From: Rhodoferax bucti
Lineage (GTDB): Bacteria; Pseudomonadota; Gammaproteobacteria; Burkholderiales; Burkholderiaceae_C
Direction: 5' to 3'
NCBI RefSeq assembly: GCF_005876985.1
Contig: NZ_VAHD01000001.1
Location: forward strand, 1,054,001-1,118,000
DNA length: 64,000 nucleotides
A program made the position numbers and the translations under genes. Positions 1-10,473 of the stretch are shown here, one piece after another. Position 1 is the first letter of the stretch; each line of letters starts with the position of its first letter. The notes under the pieces were generated by a model that saw nothing but the letters and a program-made list of their open reading frames with translations, was not told the DNA's origin and did not search any database.

Positions 1-503
1 CTGTGCGGGATGCCGATTTGCTGCCGCTGGCCCCCAGCACCGAGTTACTGTGTGTGGCGCTCGGGCTGCTGATTCCTTGTTTGCTGGGTTTTTGTGTGGT
101 GCGGGCGGTGTGGCGCCGCACGGTGGTGGTGGCGGTGACTTCGGTGTCTGCCATTCTGGTGTCTGCGTTGTCGGCCGCATTGAGTTGGGGGCCGGTGCAC
201 GCCTGGGCGTGGCTGGATGTGCCTGCGCAGATCGGTTTGTTCGCAGGGGGCTCGTTGGCCTTGTTGCTGGTGTTCGCGTCCTGGCGGGCGAGTGCGGCTT
301 TGGCGTTGTTGTCGCTCGGGGTCTACCTGAGTTTGCTCAATCAGGCACCGGAGAGCCCTTACTTTTCGCAAACCCTGCAGCTGTGGGAGCAGGGGCGTTT
401 CATCCGTTTCAACGGGCTGGCCCAGTGGGTCGGCTGGTTGTGGCCTTATGGGGCGTCGGTTTATCTGCTCGGCCATCTCGGGCGGCGGGATGCAAAAAAC
501 TAA
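1..503 (+). CDS. VanZ-like membrane protein, C-terminal part (5' end outside window)
   Basis: The reading frame is open from the first complete codon to the stop at 501-503, and the gene very probably begins upstream of the window. The visible 166 residues form at least four hydrophobic segments separated by short Arg-rich loops, followed by a soluble stretch (RFIRFNGLAQWVGWLWPYGA) with a last hydrophobic helix. This C-terminal pattern resembles VanZ-family proteins that betaproteobacteria keep just ahead of a small ferredoxin and the str ribosomal operon. It ends 10 nt before the ferredoxin gene and may be co-transcribed with it. Substrate and function are unknown; the family call is moderate. 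Confidence 0.6.
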   Translation, partial: VRDADLLPLAPSTELLCVALGLLIPCLLGFCVVRAVWRRTVVVAVTSVSAILVSALSAALSWGPVHAWAWLDVPAQIGLFAGGSLALLLVFASWRASAALALLSLGVYLSLLNQAPESPYFSQTLQLWEQGRFIRFNGLAQWVGWLWPYGASVYLLGHLGRRDAKN

Positions 504-512
504 AATCCTTCC

Positions 513-863
513 ATGACCGACACCACAACCCCCACCCCTTCGTACTACGAGCGCCACATCTTCTTTTGCCTCAACGAGCGCAAAAACGGGGAGGACTGCT
601 GCGCCCACCACAACGCCCAAGAAGGGTTTGACCGTTGCAAGCAGCTGGTCAAAGAGGCGGGTTTGTCCGGCCCCGGCCAGGTGCGGGTGAACAAGGCGGG
701 TTGTCTGGACCGCTGCGCTGCCGGTCCGGTGGCCGTGGTCTACCCCGAGGCGGTTTGGTACACCTTTGTGGATGCGCAAGATATTGACGAGATCGTTGAG
801 TCCCACCTGAAGAACGGCAAGGTCGTGGAGCGTTTGCTCACCCCCGCACATCTCGGTCGTTGA
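513..863 (+). CDS. thioredoxin-like [2Fe-2S] ferredoxin
   Basis: A 116-residue cytosolic protein of the thioredoxin-fold [2Fe-2S] ferredoxin family (as in the NuoE C-terminal domain). The likely cluster ligands are Cys19, Cys29 or Cys30, Cys64 and Cys68; the last two form the typical GCLDRC (C-x3-C) signature in a loop after the central beta strand. The FFCLNER and PVAVVYPE segments are also typical. It follows the VanZ-like gene by 10 nt and precedes an alpha/beta hydrolase. Its electron partner cannot be told from context. The start ATG is the only reasonable one. Confidence 0.88.
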   Translation: MTDTTTPTPSYYERHIFFCLNERKNGEDCCAHHNAQEGFDRCKQLVKEAGLSGPGQVRVNKAGCLDRCAAGPVAVVYPEAVWYTFVDAQDIDEIVESHLKNGKVVERLLTPAHLGR

Positions 864-879
864 TCCATGCCTTTTGAGG

Positions 880-925
880 TCGTAGCGCTCGTGCATATTG
901 CGCGGGTAGCTATGAAATTAGTAGC
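880..925 (-). repeat. 46-nt two-stem dispersed repeat, copy A
   Basis: Read on the minus strand: GCTAC, 7 nt, ATAGC, TACCCGCGC, 9 nt, GAGCGCTACGA. It fills most of the gap between the ferredoxin and hydrolase genes and ends 3 nt before the hydrolase ATG at 929, so the hydrolase 5' untranslated region is essentially repeat. No Shine-Dalgarno sequence is visible there. Confidence 0.8.
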
Positions 926-928
926 AAA

Positions 929-1561
929 ATGAATTCCTCTACCCAAAAATTTCAAATCACCGGCCCTGCTGGCGTGATTGAGGGGCTGATCGACGAGCCT
1001 GCGGATACGCCGGCTTCGGCATGGCGCGGCACCGCCGTGATCGCGCATCCCCATCCCTTGTTTGGCGGCACCATGGACAACAAAGTGGTGCAGACCGTGG
1101 CACGTGCCTTTGTGCAAACCGGCTGGCGTGCTGTGCGCTTCAACTTCCGGGGCGTAGGGGGCAGTGCCGGTGTCCATGACAACGGCACCGGCGAGTTGCA
1201 AGACCTGCTGGCGGTGGTGGCGCACGCGGCCCCGGATGGCGCTCTGGCTTTGGCCGGGTTCTCATTCGGCGCCTTTGTCACCAGCCATGCGCTGGCAGCG
1301 CTGGCCGGGCGTGACCCGGCCAAAGTGGTGCTGGTGGGTACGGCAGCCAGCCGTTTTACCGTGGCACCCGTCACGCCGGACTTTCATGACCGGACCCTCG
1401 TGCTGCATGGCGAGCAAGATGACACCGTGCCCCTGGCCGATGTGATGAATTGGGCCCGCCCGCAAAGCCTGCCGGTGACGGTGGTGCCCGGTGGCGGTCA
1501 TTTCTTTCATGGACAATTGCCGCTGCTGCGCAACCTGGTGGCCCGCCATCTCCGTGCTTGA
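929..1561 (+). CDS. alpha/beta hydrolase (COG2945-like)
   Basis: A 210-residue serine hydrolase of the short alpha/beta fold type. The nucleophile elbow GFSFG places Ser112 as nucleophile; Asp164 or Asp165 in LHGEQDD and His191 in GGGHFFHG complete the triad. The HPHP-x-GG motif near residue 40, usual for this family, supplies the oxyanion region. No signal peptide, so cytosolic; the substrate is unknown, probably an ester or thioester. The ATG at 929 gives the family-typical N-terminus but has no ribosome binding site, because a dispersed repeat occupies the sequence just before it. Confidence 0.88.
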   Translation: MNSSTQKFQITGPAGVIEGLIDEPADTPASAWRGTAVIAHPHPLFGGTMDNKVVQTVARAFVQTGWRAVRFNFRGVGGSAGVHDNGTGELQDLLAVVAHAAPDGALALAGFSFGAFVTSHALAALAGRDPAKVVLVGTAASRFTVAPVTPDFHDRTLVLHGEQDDTVPLADVMNWARPQSLPVTVVPGGGHFFHGQLPLLRNLVARHLRA

Positions 1562-1621
1562 GGGTGTATTGCCCGTACGCCGTGCCGCTTCTCTTTCTGA
1601 ATCCCCCTACTTGACGTATTT

Positions 1622-2806
1622 ATGAAACTTCTGATTGCCTCCGTTCTGGCGGCCTTGAGCTTTGCTGTTGCCGCTGAGGCCCCGCGCCCGCCCGAAGTGG
1701 CGGCCCGCGCTTACTTGTTGTTGGATGTCACGTCCAACCAAATTCTGGCGTCCAAAGACCTCGACATGCCGGTCGAACCAGCATCACTTACCAAGCTGAT
1801 GACGGCGTATCTGGTGTTTGATGCCTTGCGGTCTAAAAAAATCGATTTGAAGCAGACCCTGCCGGTCAGCGAGCGCGCCTGGAAGATGCCCGGCTCCCGC
1901 ATGTTCATCGACCCCAAGATGCAAGTGCCGGTGGAAGATCTCGTCAAAGGCATGATTGTCCAGAGCGGCAACGACGCCACCATGGCGCTGGCTGAAGGAG
2001 TGGGAGGCTCGGTGGAGCGCTTCGTGCAAATGATGAATGACCAGGCCAAGGCTCTGGGCATGAAAAACACCGGCTACAAAAACCCTGAAGGTTTGACCGA
2101 AGCCGGTCACACCACTACGGCGCGCGATCTGAGCATTCTGGCCACCCGCCTGATGGGCGACTTCCCGGAGTACGTGGGTTACTACGCCATCAAAAAATAC
2201 CGCTATCCCGGAACGCCGGCCGCCAATGACAGCAACCGCAATTTGCTGCTGTTCCGCGATCCGACAGTGGATGGCTTGAAAACCGGTCACACCGATGCCG
2301 CTGGCTACTGCCTGGTGGCGACGGCCAAGCGCGATTTCCCTGCGCTGGCCACGGCAGGCGCGCCTGCGGGTACGCCGGCGGCGGCCGGTAGCCGCCGTTT
2401 GCTGTCGATCGTGCTGGGTACCGAAAGTGAAAATGCCCGCGCCAATGAATCCCAGAAGCTCCTGAACTGGGGATACACCGCTTTTGAAGCCGTCAAGCTG
2501 TATGACGCTGGTGCCGCCGTTGTCACGCCCAAGGTGTGGAAGGGCGCCAATTCGGAAGTCAAGCTGGGTCGCCCGCAAGGCGTGATCGTGGCGGTGCCCG
2601 CCGGTACGGCCGCGCAACTCAAGACCGAAGTGGTCCGCAACGAGCCTATCGTGGCGCCGGTCGCCAAGGGGCAGGTGCTCGGCACATTGAGGGTGCGGGC
2701 GGGCGAGCAAGTGGTGGCGGAAGTGCCTTTACTGGCGTTGGACGGGGTGGAGCAGGCCGGCATCATCGGCCGTGCCTGGGACGCCATGCGACTGTGGATC
2801 CGCTGA
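1622..2806 (+). CDS. dacC: D-alanyl-D-alanine carboxypeptidase (PBP5/6 family)
   Basis: A 394-residue low-molecular-weight penicillin-binding protein that trims the terminal D-Ala from peptidoglycan pentapeptides. An N-terminal signal peptide (about residues 1-18) sends it to the periplasm. The three active-site motifs are present: SLTK (Ser55 nucleophile, Lys58), SGN (Ser115-Asn117) and KTGHT. The C-terminal third matches the beta-rich PBP5_C domain, ending in a short amphipathic tail (GRAWDAMRLWIR) that would anchor it to the inner membrane. It lies just upstream of the rpsL promoter, as in relatives. dacA versus dacC cannot be settled from sequence alone. Confidence 0.93.
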   Translation: MKLLIASVLAALSFAVAAEAPRPPEVAARAYLLLDVTSNQILASKDLDMPVEPASLTKLMTAYLVFDALRSKKIDLKQTLPVSERAWKMPGSRMFIDPKMQVPVEDLVKGMIVQSGNDATMALAEGVGGSVERFVQMMNDQAKALGMKNTGYKNPEGLTEAGHTTTARDLSILATRLMGDFPEYVGYYAIKKYRYPGTPAANDSNRNLLLFRDPTVDGLKTGHTDAAGYCLVATAKRDFPALATAGAPAGTPAAAGSRRLLSIVLGTESENARANESQKLLNWGYTAFEAVKLYDAGAAVVTPKVWKGANSEVKLGRPQGVIVAVPAGTAAQLKTEVVRNEPIVAPVAKGQVLGTLRVRAGEQVVAEVPLLALDGVEQAGIIGRAWDAMRLWIR

Positions 2807-2820
2807 TGGCGGCGCACAGT

Positions 2821-2849
2821 TTGCGTAGAAACCCTTGATCTGCTACATT
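2821..2849 (+). promoter_or_regulatory. sigma70-type promoter of the str operon (rpsL)
   Basis: TTGCGT at 2821-2826, a 17-nt spacer, then TACATT at 2844-2849. The same -35 hexamer and spacer length recur before rplC. It lies 14 nt after the dacC stop and about 70 nt before the rpsL ATG. Confidence 0.65.
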
Positions 2850-2855
2850 AGAAGG

Positions 2856-2919
2856 CTTTTCGGAAATTCCGAAGGGATTCACGTTTTCGTAATATTCAAA
2901 CGTTTAGGGACGTTTTTCA
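2856..2919 (+). other. rpsL leader with two small inverted repeats
   Basis: The leader carries TTCGGAA-A-TTCCGAA at 2859-2873, then a second pair ACGTTT/AAACGT across an AT-rich loop (2881-2903). Either could form an RNA hairpin or a regulator site. No uridine run follows, so it is not an obvious terminator. A role in feedback control of ribosomal proteins is only inference. Confidence 0.35.
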
Positions 2920-3297
2920 ATGCCAACCATTAACCAACTCGTGCGTCAAGGCCGTGAGGTCGAGACCATCAAGTCGAAGAGCCCTGCTATGCAGAACTCT
3001 CCGCAGCGTCGCGGTGTATGCACTCGCGTGTACACCACAACGCCTAAAAAGCCTAACTCCGCTCTGCGTAAAGTCGCCAAAGTGCGCTTGACCAACGGTT
3101 TTGAGGTCATCTCTTACATCGGCGGCGAAGGCCACAACCTGCAGGAACACAGCGTGGTGCTGGTTCGTGGCGGTCGTGTCAAGGACTTGCCAGGTGTGCG
3201 TTACCACATCGTTCGCGGTTCTTTGGACTTGCAAGGCGTGAAAGACCGCAAGCAGTCTCGTTCCAAGTACGGTGCTAAGAAGCCAAAGGCTAAATAA
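2920..3297 (+). CDS. rpsL: 30S ribosomal protein S12
   Basis: 125 residues, standard length. S12 sits at the decoding centre of the 30S subunit. The [10 protein letters not shown] loop and the [12 protein letters not shown] loop are intact; these hold the lysines at which streptomycin-resistance substitutions occur, and both have the sensitive-type lysines. First gene of the str operon. A structured 163-nt gap separates it from rpsG, longer than usual for adjacent ribosomal protein genes; in E. coli the S12-S7 gap carries the S7 feedback site, so a similar role is plausible here. Confidence 0.98.
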
Positions 3298-3460
3298 GCT
3301 CTGTAGGTTCGAATTTTTCGGTGCTGTTCCCCGCGTGGCGCGGAGATACAGCGAAGTGACCCAAAGCCCGGAATTGTCCGTGTGGGTCGAGTAAGTGAGT
3401 GTTTTGAATAACGCTCGCGGTGTCTGAGAAGACGCCAACTGAAGCAATATGAGGTGAAAT

Positions 3461-3934
3461 ATGCCACGTCGTCGCGAAGTCCCTAAACGTGAAATCCTGC
3501 CGGATCCCAAGTTCGGCAACGTCGAGCTGTCCAAATTCATGAACGTGATCATGGAAGGCGGCAAAAAAGCGGTTGCAGAGCGCATCATTTACGGTGCACT
3601 CGAGCTGATCGCTAAAAAGCATCCCGATAAAGACGCTTTGGAAGCCTTCACCGTTGCCATCAACAACGTGAAACCCATGGTGGAAGTGAAATCCCGCCGC
3701 GTGGGTGGTGCTAACTACCAAGTGCCTGTGGAAGTGCGCCCTGTCCGTCGTTTGGCTTTGTCCATGCGCTGGATCAAGGAAGCCGCCCGCAAGCGTGGCG
3801 AAAAGTCCATGGCTCAGCGCCTGGCCAACGAAATGTTGGAAGCCACTGAAGGCCGTGGCGGCGCCATGAAGAAGCGTGACGAAGTGCACCGTATGGCTGA
3901 AGCCAACAAGGCCTTCTCTCACTTCCGTTTCTAA
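3461..3934 (+). CDS. rpsG: 30S ribosomal protein S7
   Basis: 157 residues starting [20 protein letters not shown], the standard S7 N-terminus; primary binder of the 16S rRNA 3' major domain and organiser of the head. The ATG at 3461 is preceded by GAGGTGAA. A 7-bp hairpin (GGTGTCT-GAGA-AGACGCC, about 3419-3436) lies a short distance upstream of the start and could present or hide the translation start. Second gene of the str operon, 146 nt before fusA. Confidence 0.97.
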   Translation: MPRRREVPKREILPDPKFGNVELSKFMNVIMEGGKKAVAERIIYGALELIAKKHPDKDALEAFTVAINNVKPMVEVKSRRVGGANYQVPVEVRPVRRLALSMRWIKEAARKRGEKSMAQRLANEMLEATEGRGGAMKKRDEVHRMAEANKAFSHFRF

Positions 3935-4080
3935 GCAACGGAAATCGCGGCTTTCAGAGCTTGGCAGGTCCGGGCAGCGCAATGGCGCTGTCATGTGGGC
4001 TGGCCACACTCTGAAAGTCGTTTGTCTTGCTGCATGGTGCGGCAGACCCCCTCAAGAATTTGATCAACCAAGGATCCATC

Positions 4081-6183
4081 ATGGCTCGCACTACCCCCAT
4101 TGAGCGCTACCGCAATATCGGTATTTCTGCGCACATTGACGCCGGCAAAACCACCACGACCGAGCGTATTCTTTTCTATACCGGCGTGAACCACAAAATC
4201 GGCGAAGTGCACGATGGCGCGGCCACGATGGACTGGATGGAGCAAGAGCAAGAGCGCGGTATCACTATTACTTCCGCCGCTACGACTTGCTTCTGGAAGG
4301 GCATGGATTCTTCCTTCCCTGAACACCGCATCAACATCATTGACACTCCCGGACACGTGGACTTCACGATTGAAGTGGAGCGTTCCATGCGCGTGTTGGA
4401 CGGCGCTTGCATGGTGTACTGCGCAGTGGGTGGCGTGCAGCCCCAGTCTGAAACCGTGTGGCGTCAGGCGAACAAGTACAAAGTGCCTCGTTTGGCTTTT
4501 GTGAACAAGATGGACCGTACCGGTGCCAACTTCTTCAAGGTCGTGGACCAGATGAAGCTGCGCTTGAAGGCCAGCCCTGTGCCTATCGTGATCCCGATCG
4601 GCGCTGAAGAAAACTTCACCGGTGTGGTTGATCTGCGCAAGATGAAGGCCATCATCTGGGACGAAGCTTCCCAGGGCATGAAGTTCAACTTCGAAGAGAT
4701 CCCCGCAGAACTTGTGTCGGTTGCCAAAGAGTGGCGCGAGAAGATGGTGGAAGCTGCTGCCGAAGCCTCTGAAGACTTGATGAACAAGTACCTCGAAGAG
4801 GGTGAGCTGACCGAAGAAGAGATCACCGCTGGTCTGCGCGCTCGCACCATCGCTGGTGAAATCCAGCCCATGTTGTGCGGTACCGCGTTCAAGAACAAGG
4901 GCGTGCAGCGTATGTTGGATGCTGTGATTGAACTGATGCCTTCTCCTCTGGACGTGAAGGCCATCAAGGGCTTTGACGAAGACGAAAAGGAAGTCACCCG
5001 CAAGGCCGACGACAACGAAAAGTTTGCTGCTTTGGCGTTCAAGTTGATGACCGACCCGTTTGTGGGCCAGTTGACCTTTGTTCGCGTCTACTCCGGCGTG
5101 CTGAAGAAGGGCGACACCGTGTACAACGCGGTGCGCGGCAAGAAAGAGCGTATCGGCCGTATCGTGCAGATGCACGCTAACAACCGTGAAGAAGTGGACG
5201 AAATCCGCGCTGGCGACATCGCTGCTTGCGTCGGCTTGAAGGATGTGACCACAGGCGAAACCTTGTGCGATCCCGCTGCCGTGATCACCCTGGAGCGCAT
5301 GGTGTTCCCTGACTCCGTGATTCGCCAAGCCGTCGAGCCTAAGACCAAGGCTGATCAGGAAAAAATGGGTATTGCTTTGAGCCGTCTGGCTGCAGAAGAT
5401 CCCTCTTTCCGCGTGCAAACCGACGAAGAATCTGGCCAGACCATCATTGGTGGTCAGGGCGAATTGCACTTGGAAATTATCGTGGACCGCATGAAGCGCG
5501 AATTTGGTGTGGAAGCCAACGTGGGCAAGCCCCAAGTGGCTTACCGCGAAACCATTCGTAAGAGCGTGTCCGACGTCGAAGGCAAGTTCGTGCGTCAGTC
5601 CGGTGGTAAAGGTCAATACGGTCACGTCGTGTTCACCGTGGAGCCGAACGAAGCCGGTAAGGGCTTTGAGTTCGTCGACGCGATCAAGGGCGGTGTGGTT
5701 CCTCGCGAATACATTCCTGCTGTGGAAAAGGGCGTGATTGAAGCCCTGACCCAAGGCGTGATGGCGGGCTACCCCGTGGTGGACGTGAAGGTTACTTTGA
5801 CCTTCGGTTCGTACCACGACGTGGACTCGAACGAAAACGCGTTCAAGATGGCCGCTATCTTCGGTTTCAAGGAAGGTTGCCGCAAAGCCAACCCCGTGAT
5901 TCTGGAGCCCATGATGGCTGTGGAAGTGGAAACGCCTGAAGACTACGCCGGCAACGTGATGGGCGATTTGTCCTCACGCCGCGGTATGGTGCAAGGTATG
6001 GACGACATGGTGGGCGGTGGCAAGGCGATCAAAGCCGAAGTGCCATTGTCTGAAATGTTCGGCTACTCCACATCGCTGCGTTCGATGTCGCAGGGCCGTG
6101 CCACTTACACGATGGAATTCAAGCACTACTCGGAAGCTCCGCGTAACGTGTCTGAAGCCATCATGGCAGCTCGCGCTAAGTAA
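4081..6183 (+). CDS. fusA: elongation factor G
   Basis: 700 residues; the GTPase that drives ribosomal translocation. The start at 4081 is chosen over an in-frame upstream ATG because AAGGA precedes it and the protein then begins [15 protein letters not shown] as in relatives. G-domain motifs are intact: P-loop AHIDAGKTT, switch [14 protein letters not shown]. Domains II-V follow in order with the expected C-terminal end. Third gene of the str operon; the usual fusA-tuf pair follows. Confidence 0.98.
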   Translation: MARTTPIERYRNIGISAHIDAGKTTTTERILFYTGVNHKIGEVHDGAATMDWMEQEQERGITITSAATTCFWKGMDSSFPEHRINIIDTPGHVDFTIEVERSMRVLDGACMVYCAVGGVQPQSETVWRQANKYKVPRLAFVNKMDRTGANFFKVVDQMKLRLKASPVPIVIPIGAEENFTGVVDLRKMKAIIWDEASQGMKFNFEEIPAELVSVAKEWREKMVEAAAEASEDLMNKYLEEGELTEEEITAGLRARTIAGEIQPMLCGTAFKNKGVQRMLDAVIELMPSPLDVKAIKGFDEDEKEVTRKADDNEKFAALAFKLMTDPFVGQLTFVRVYSGVLKKGDTVYNAVRGKKERIGRIVQMHANNREEVDEIRAGDIAACVGLKDVTTGETLCDPAAVITLERMVFPDSVIRQAVEPKTKADQEKMGIALSRLAAEDPSFRVQTDEESGQTIIGGQGELHLEIIVDRMKREFGVEANVGKPQVAYRETIRKSVSDVEGKFVRQSGGKGQYGHVVFTVEPNEAGKGFEFVDAIKGGVVPREYIPAVEKGVIEALTQGVMAGYPVVDVKVTLTFGSYHDVDSNENAFKMAAIFGFKEGCRKANPVILEPMMAVEVETPEDYAGNVMGDLSSRRGMVQGMDDMVGGGKAIKAEVPLSEMFGYSTSLRSMSQGRATYTMEFKHYSEAPRNVSEAIMAARAK

Positions 6184-6192
6184 TTTTTTGTT

Positions 6193-6251
6193 GTCTGCGA
6201 CGGTGTGCCGCCCTGTTCCCGTGCGGGGCGAACCAGCAACACCGTGCAGAC
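6193..6251 (+). other. structured leader RNA between fusA and tuf
   Basis: GTCTGC-g-ACGGTG (6193-6205) pairs with CACCGT-GCAGAC (6240-6251), giving a 12-bp stem with one bulged G. Nested inside, CGCCC and GGGGCG form another stem. The structure ends about 40 nt before the tuf start and has no uridine tract after it. It could be a processing site or a regulator of tuf expression; no known riboswitch class is recognised. Confidence 0.5.
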
Positions 6252-6293
6252 GTAAAACCACCACACGGAATTAGCTCTTTGGAGATTTGAAAC

Positions 6294-7484
<1,191 letters not shown>

Positions 7485-7505
7485 TTCGTACATTAAGGAA
7501 TTACC

Positions 7506-7820
7506 ATGGCAGCCAAGCAAAAAATCCGCATTCGCCTGAAGGCGTTTGACTATAAGCTGATCGACCAATCGGCAGCTGAAATCGTTGATACCGCTAAACG
7601 CACCGGCGCAATTGTCAAGGGCCCCGTGCCTTTGCCAACACGCATGAAGCGTTTCGACATTCTGCGTTCACCCCACGTGAACAAGGCCAGTCGTGACCAG
7701 TTTGAAATTCGCACCCACCAGCGTTTGATGGACATCGTGGATCCTACGGACAAGACCGTGGACGCACTGATGAAGCTCGACCTGCCCGCTGGCGTGGACG
7801 TGGAAATCAAGCTGCAATAA
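7506..7820 (+). CDS. rpsJ: 30S ribosomal protein S10
   Basis: 104 residues with the S10 core ([16 protein letters not shown] at the start, THQRLMDI in the loop). It is both a 30S head protein and the transcription antitermination factor NusE. It lies 21 nt after tuf, preceded by AAGGAATT, so it is read with the str genes. A perfect hairpin terminator follows it directly, so S10 ends the upstream transcription unit rather than starting the S10 operon as in E. coli. Confidence 0.97.
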   Translation: MAAKQKIRIRLKAFDYKLIDQSAAEIVDTAKRTGAIVKGPVPLPTRMKRFDILRSPHVNKASRDQFEIRTHQRLMDIVDPTDKTVDALMKLDLPAGVDVEIKLQ

Positions 7821-7827
7821 GCGAATC

Positions 7828-7855
7828 AGTCCCGCATGAAAATGCGGGACTTTCT
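7828..7855 (+). terminator. intrinsic terminator after rpsJ
   Basis: A perfect 10-bp stem, AGTCCCGCAT / ATGCGGGACT, closed by a GAAA tetraloop and followed by TTTCT. It begins 8 nt after the rpsJ stop and separates the str-rpsJ unit from the rplC unit. Confidence 0.82.
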
Positions 7856-7873
7856 ATGTGAGAAGGCCGGAGC

Positions 7874-7902
7874 TTGCGTCAAGCGCAAGTGCAGGCTATA
7901 CT
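7874..7902 (+). promoter_or_regulatory. promoter for the rplC-rpsQ operon
   Basis: TTGCGT at 7874-7879, a 17-nt spacer, TATACT at 7897-7902. It lies just beyond the rpsJ terminator and about 115 nt before the rplC start, leaving a long leader. The -35 matches the rpsL promoter exactly. Confidence 0.7.
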
Positions 7903-7910
7903 CACTGGCT

Positions 7911-7946
7911 CTGCTCTTCGGCTTATGGCTGGAGAGCGGGGTTTTA
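7911..7946 (+). other. attenuator-like hairpin in the rplC leader
   Basis: CTGCTCT (7911-7917) can pair with AGAGCGG (7933-7939, one G-U pair); the 3' arm is followed by GGGTTTTATT, so the leader RNA could end prematurely here. In E. coli, ribosomal protein L4 controls the S10 operon by attenuation in a leader; a comparable site before rplC is inference. Confidence 0.45.
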
Positions 7947-8017
7947 TTAACAGTCTTCCATCATCAAAACACGGCGGCCAATTGAAGTTGGCGTGGGTGG
8001 AAGTTACGGAGAAAACA

Positions 8018-8692
8018 ATGAGTCTTAGCAATCACTTAGGGTTGCTGGGTCGCAAAGTTGGCATGATGCGTCTATTCACGGACGACGGGGACGCAGTTCC
8101 CGTTACCGTGGTGGATGTGTCTAACAACCGTGTGACACAGGTGAAAACCCAAGAGAACGATGGCTATGTGGCCTTGCAGGTTACATTCGGTGCGCGCAAA
8201 GCTTCGCGTATCACCAAGCCCGTTGCTGGCCACCTGGCCAAAGCTGGTGTTGAAGCCGGCGAAATCATCCAAGAATTCCGCGTAACTGCTGAATCTGCTG
8301 CGAAATACGCTACAGGCGCTACTGTGCCTGTGACTGATGTGTTCTCGGTGGGTCAAAAGGTCGACGTGCAAGGTACTTCGATTGGTAAAGGCTATGCCGG
8401 TACTATCAAGCGCCACAACATGTCCTCCCAGCGCGCATCTCACGGTAACAGCCGTTCGCACAATGTGCCCGGTTCTATCGGTATGGCTCAAGATCCTGGT
8501 CGCGTTTTCCCCGGAAAGCGCATGACTGGTCACCTGGGCGATGCCACCGTGACTACTCAAAATCTGGACGTGATCCGTGTTGACGAAGCCCGTCAACTCT
8601 TGTTGATCAAGGGTGCGATCCCTGGATCCAAGGGCGGTTTCGTGACCGTGCGTCCTGCTGTCAAAGCCAAAGCCTCTCAAGGAGCGAACTGA
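8018..8692 (+). CDS. rplC: 50S ribosomal protein L3
   Basis: 224 residues. The start at 8018 follows GGAG and gives the L3 N-terminus [20 protein letters not shown]; an in-frame start 144 nt upstream would overlap the promoter and leader and is rejected. L3 is an early-assembly 50S protein near the peptidyl-transferase centre; the long internal loop with [15 protein letters not shown] is intact. Its TGA overlaps the rplD ATG (TGATG), so translation is likely coupled. Confidence 0.97.
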   Translation: MSLSNHLGLLGRKVGMMRLFTDDGDAVPVTVVDVSNNRVTQVKTQENDGYVALQVTFGARKASRITKPVAGHLAKAGVEAGEIIQEFRVTAESAAKYATGATVPVTDVFSVGQKVDVQGTSIGKGYAGTIKRHNMSSQRASHGNSRSHNVPGSIGMAQDPGRVFPGKRMTGHLGDATVTTQNLDVIRVDEARQLLLIKGAIPGSKGGFVTVRPAVKAKASQGAN

Positions 8693-9312
8693 TGCAAGTC
8701 GAACTCCTGAATGAACAAGGTCAGGCAACTTCCAAGTACGACGCTCCTGAAGCGGTATTTGGTCGTGACTACAACGAAGATCTGGTGCACCAAGTGGTGG
8801 TGGCTTTCCAAGCCAACGCCCGTCAAGGTACCCGTGCGCAAAAAGACCGTGAGCAGGTCAAGCACAGCACCAAGAAGCCTTTCAAGCAAAAGGGAACCGG
8901 TAACGCGCGTGCTGGTATGACTTCCTCCCCACTGTGGCGTGGCGGCGGTCGTATTTTCCCGAACATGCCTGATGAAAACTTTGGCCAGAAGATCAATAAG
9001 AAGATGTACCGCGCAGGTATGGCTTCTATCTTGTCTCAGTTGGTGCGCGAAGGCCGTTTGGCAGTGGTGGATTCCTTGAAAGTGGAATCTCCCAAGACCA
9101 AGGCTTTGGCTGCAAAGTTCAAGGCAATGAATCTGGAATCCGTGTTGGTGATCGCTGACGAGGTTGATGAAAACCTGTACTTGGCGTCCCGCAACCTGGT
9201 GAATGTCTTGGTGGTTGAGCCCCGTTATGCGGATCCTCTGTCGCTGGTTCACTACCGCAAGGTATTGGTAACCAAGGCTGCTATGGACAAACTCAAGGAG
9301 ATGTTTGCATGA
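8692..9312 (+). CDS. rplD: 50S ribosomal protein L4
   Basis: 206 residues. The extended loop ([22 protein letters not shown]), which reaches into the 50S exit tunnel, is intact. In enterobacteria L4 also represses its own operon; the leader hairpin before rplC is a candidate target here, by inference. Overlaps rplC by 1 nt and rplW by 4 nt. Confidence 0.97.
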   Translation: MQVELLNEQGQATSKYDAPEAVFGRDYNEDLVHQVVVAFQANARQGTRAQKDREQVKHSTKKPFKQKGTGNARAGMTSSPLWRGGGRIFPNMPDENFGQKINKKMYRAGMASILSQLVREGRLAVVDSLKVESPKTKALAAKFKAMNLESVLVIADEVDENLYLASRNLVNVLVVEPRYADPLSLVHYRKVLVTKAAMDKLKEMFA

Positions 9313-9635
9313 GCCACGGTCCCAATCTGACCAAATTCGACGAAGGTCGTTTGATGCAAGTGCTCGTCGCTCCCATCGTGTCCGAAAAGGCCACTATGGT
9401 TGCTGAAAAGAGTAATGCTGTGACTTTCAAAGTGCTGCAAGACGCTACCAAGTATGAAATCAAGGCCGCTGTGGAATTGATGTTCAAGGTCGAGGTTAAA
9501 GGCGTTTCTGTGGTGAACACCAAGGGCAAGACTAAGCGTTTCGGTAAGTCTGTGGGTCGTCGCGACAACGTTCGCAAGGCTTACGTGACCCTGAAGCCTG
9601 GTCAAGAGCTGAACCTCGGCGGGGAGGCTGCGTAA
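9309..9635 (+). CDS. rplW: 50S ribosomal protein L23
   Basis: 108 residues, slightly longer than the 100-residue E. coli protein because of about ten extra N-terminal residues ([18 protein letters not shown]). L23 lies at the tunnel exit and docks trigger factor and SRP. The [18 protein letters not shown] loop is typical. Start ATGA overlaps the rplD stop by 4 nt. A later start at LMQV would give the shorter form; the coupled ATG is preferred. Confidence 0.96.
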   Translation: MSHGPNLTKFDEGRLMQVLVAPIVSEKATMVAEKSNAVTFKVLQDATKYEIKAAVELMFKVEVKGVSVVNTKGKTKRFGKSVGRRDNVRKAYVTLKPGQELNLGGEAA

Positions 9636-9637
9636 TC

Positions 9638-10462
9638 ATGGCTGTCATTAAAATGAAACCCACTTCCCCAGGCCGTCGTGGCGTGGTGAAGATTTCGCGT
9701 GACCACCTGTACAAGGGTGCGCCCCACGCAGCTTTGTTGGAACCCCAGTTCCAGCAAGCCGGCCGTAACAACAACGGCCACATCACTACCCGTCATAAGG
9801 GAGGTGGTCACAAGCATCACTACCGCGTGGTGGATTTCGTCCGTAACAAAGATGGCATCCCCGCGAAAGTGGAACGCATTGAGTACGATCCAAACCGCTC
9901 CGCACACATTGCTTTGGTGTGCTATGCAGACGGTGAACGCAAGTACATCATCGCTCCACGTGGCTTGGAAGTCGGCGCAACCATTCAAAACGGTTCCGAA
10001 GCTCCTATCCGCGTTGGCAACACATTGCCTATCCGCAACATTCCAGTGGGTTCCATCATCCATTGCGTAGAGTTGCAAGTGGGCAAGGGCGCTCAGATCA
10101 TCCGATCTGCCGGTACTTCCGCCACACTGTTGGCTCGTGAAGGCACATACGCCCAGGTGCGTGTGCGTTCCGGTGAAGTCCGCAAGATCCACATCGACTG
10201 CCGCGCGACTATCGGTCAAGTGGCCAACGAAGAGCACAGCCTGCGCCAGTTGGGCAAGGCCGGTGTGAAGCGTTGGATGGGTATCCGCCCAACCGTCCGT
10301 GGTGTGGTGATGAACCCTGTTGACCACCCGCACGGTGGTGGTGAAGGCAAGACCGGTGAAGGCCGTCATGCAGTCGATCCTTGGGGTAATCTGACCAAGG
10401 GCTACCGTACCCGTAACAACAAGCGCACGCAGGTCATGATCGTGTCGCGTCGCAAGAAGTAA
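9638..10462 (+). CDS. rplB: 50S ribosomal protein L2
   Basis: 274 residues. L2 is needed for subunit association and peptidyl-transferase assembly; the conserved [13 protein letters not shown] segment with its invariant histidine is present near residue 225. Two nt after rplW. A short gap with GGGGTAGGTAA leads into rpsS. Confidence 0.98.
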   Translation: MAVIKMKPTSPGRRGVVKISRDHLYKGAPHAALLEPQFQQAGRNNNGHITTRHKGGGHKHHYRVVDFVRNKDGIPAKVERIEYDPNRSAHIALVCYADGERKYIIAPRGLEVGATIQNGSEAPIRVGNTLPIRNIPVGSIIHCVELQVGKGAQIIRSAGTSATLLAREGTYAQVRVRSGEVRKIHIDCRATIGQVANEEHSLRQLGKAGVKRWMGIRPTVRGVVMNPVDHPHGGGEGKTGEGRHAVDPWGNLTKGYRTRNNKRTQVMIVSRRKK

Positions 10463-10473
10463 GGGGTAGGTAA

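Noticed and set aside
3991..5817. 608-codon open frame on the minus strand opposite fusA
   Set aside because: Shadow of strong codon bias in fusA; its translation is His/Val-rich with no domain, and fusA is certain. Similar shadows oppose tuf, atpA and atpD.
7874..8017. 48-residue N-terminal extension of L3
   Set aside because: It starts in the -35 element of the promoter and crosses the leader hairpin; the ATG at 8018 has GGAG and gives the standard N-terminus.
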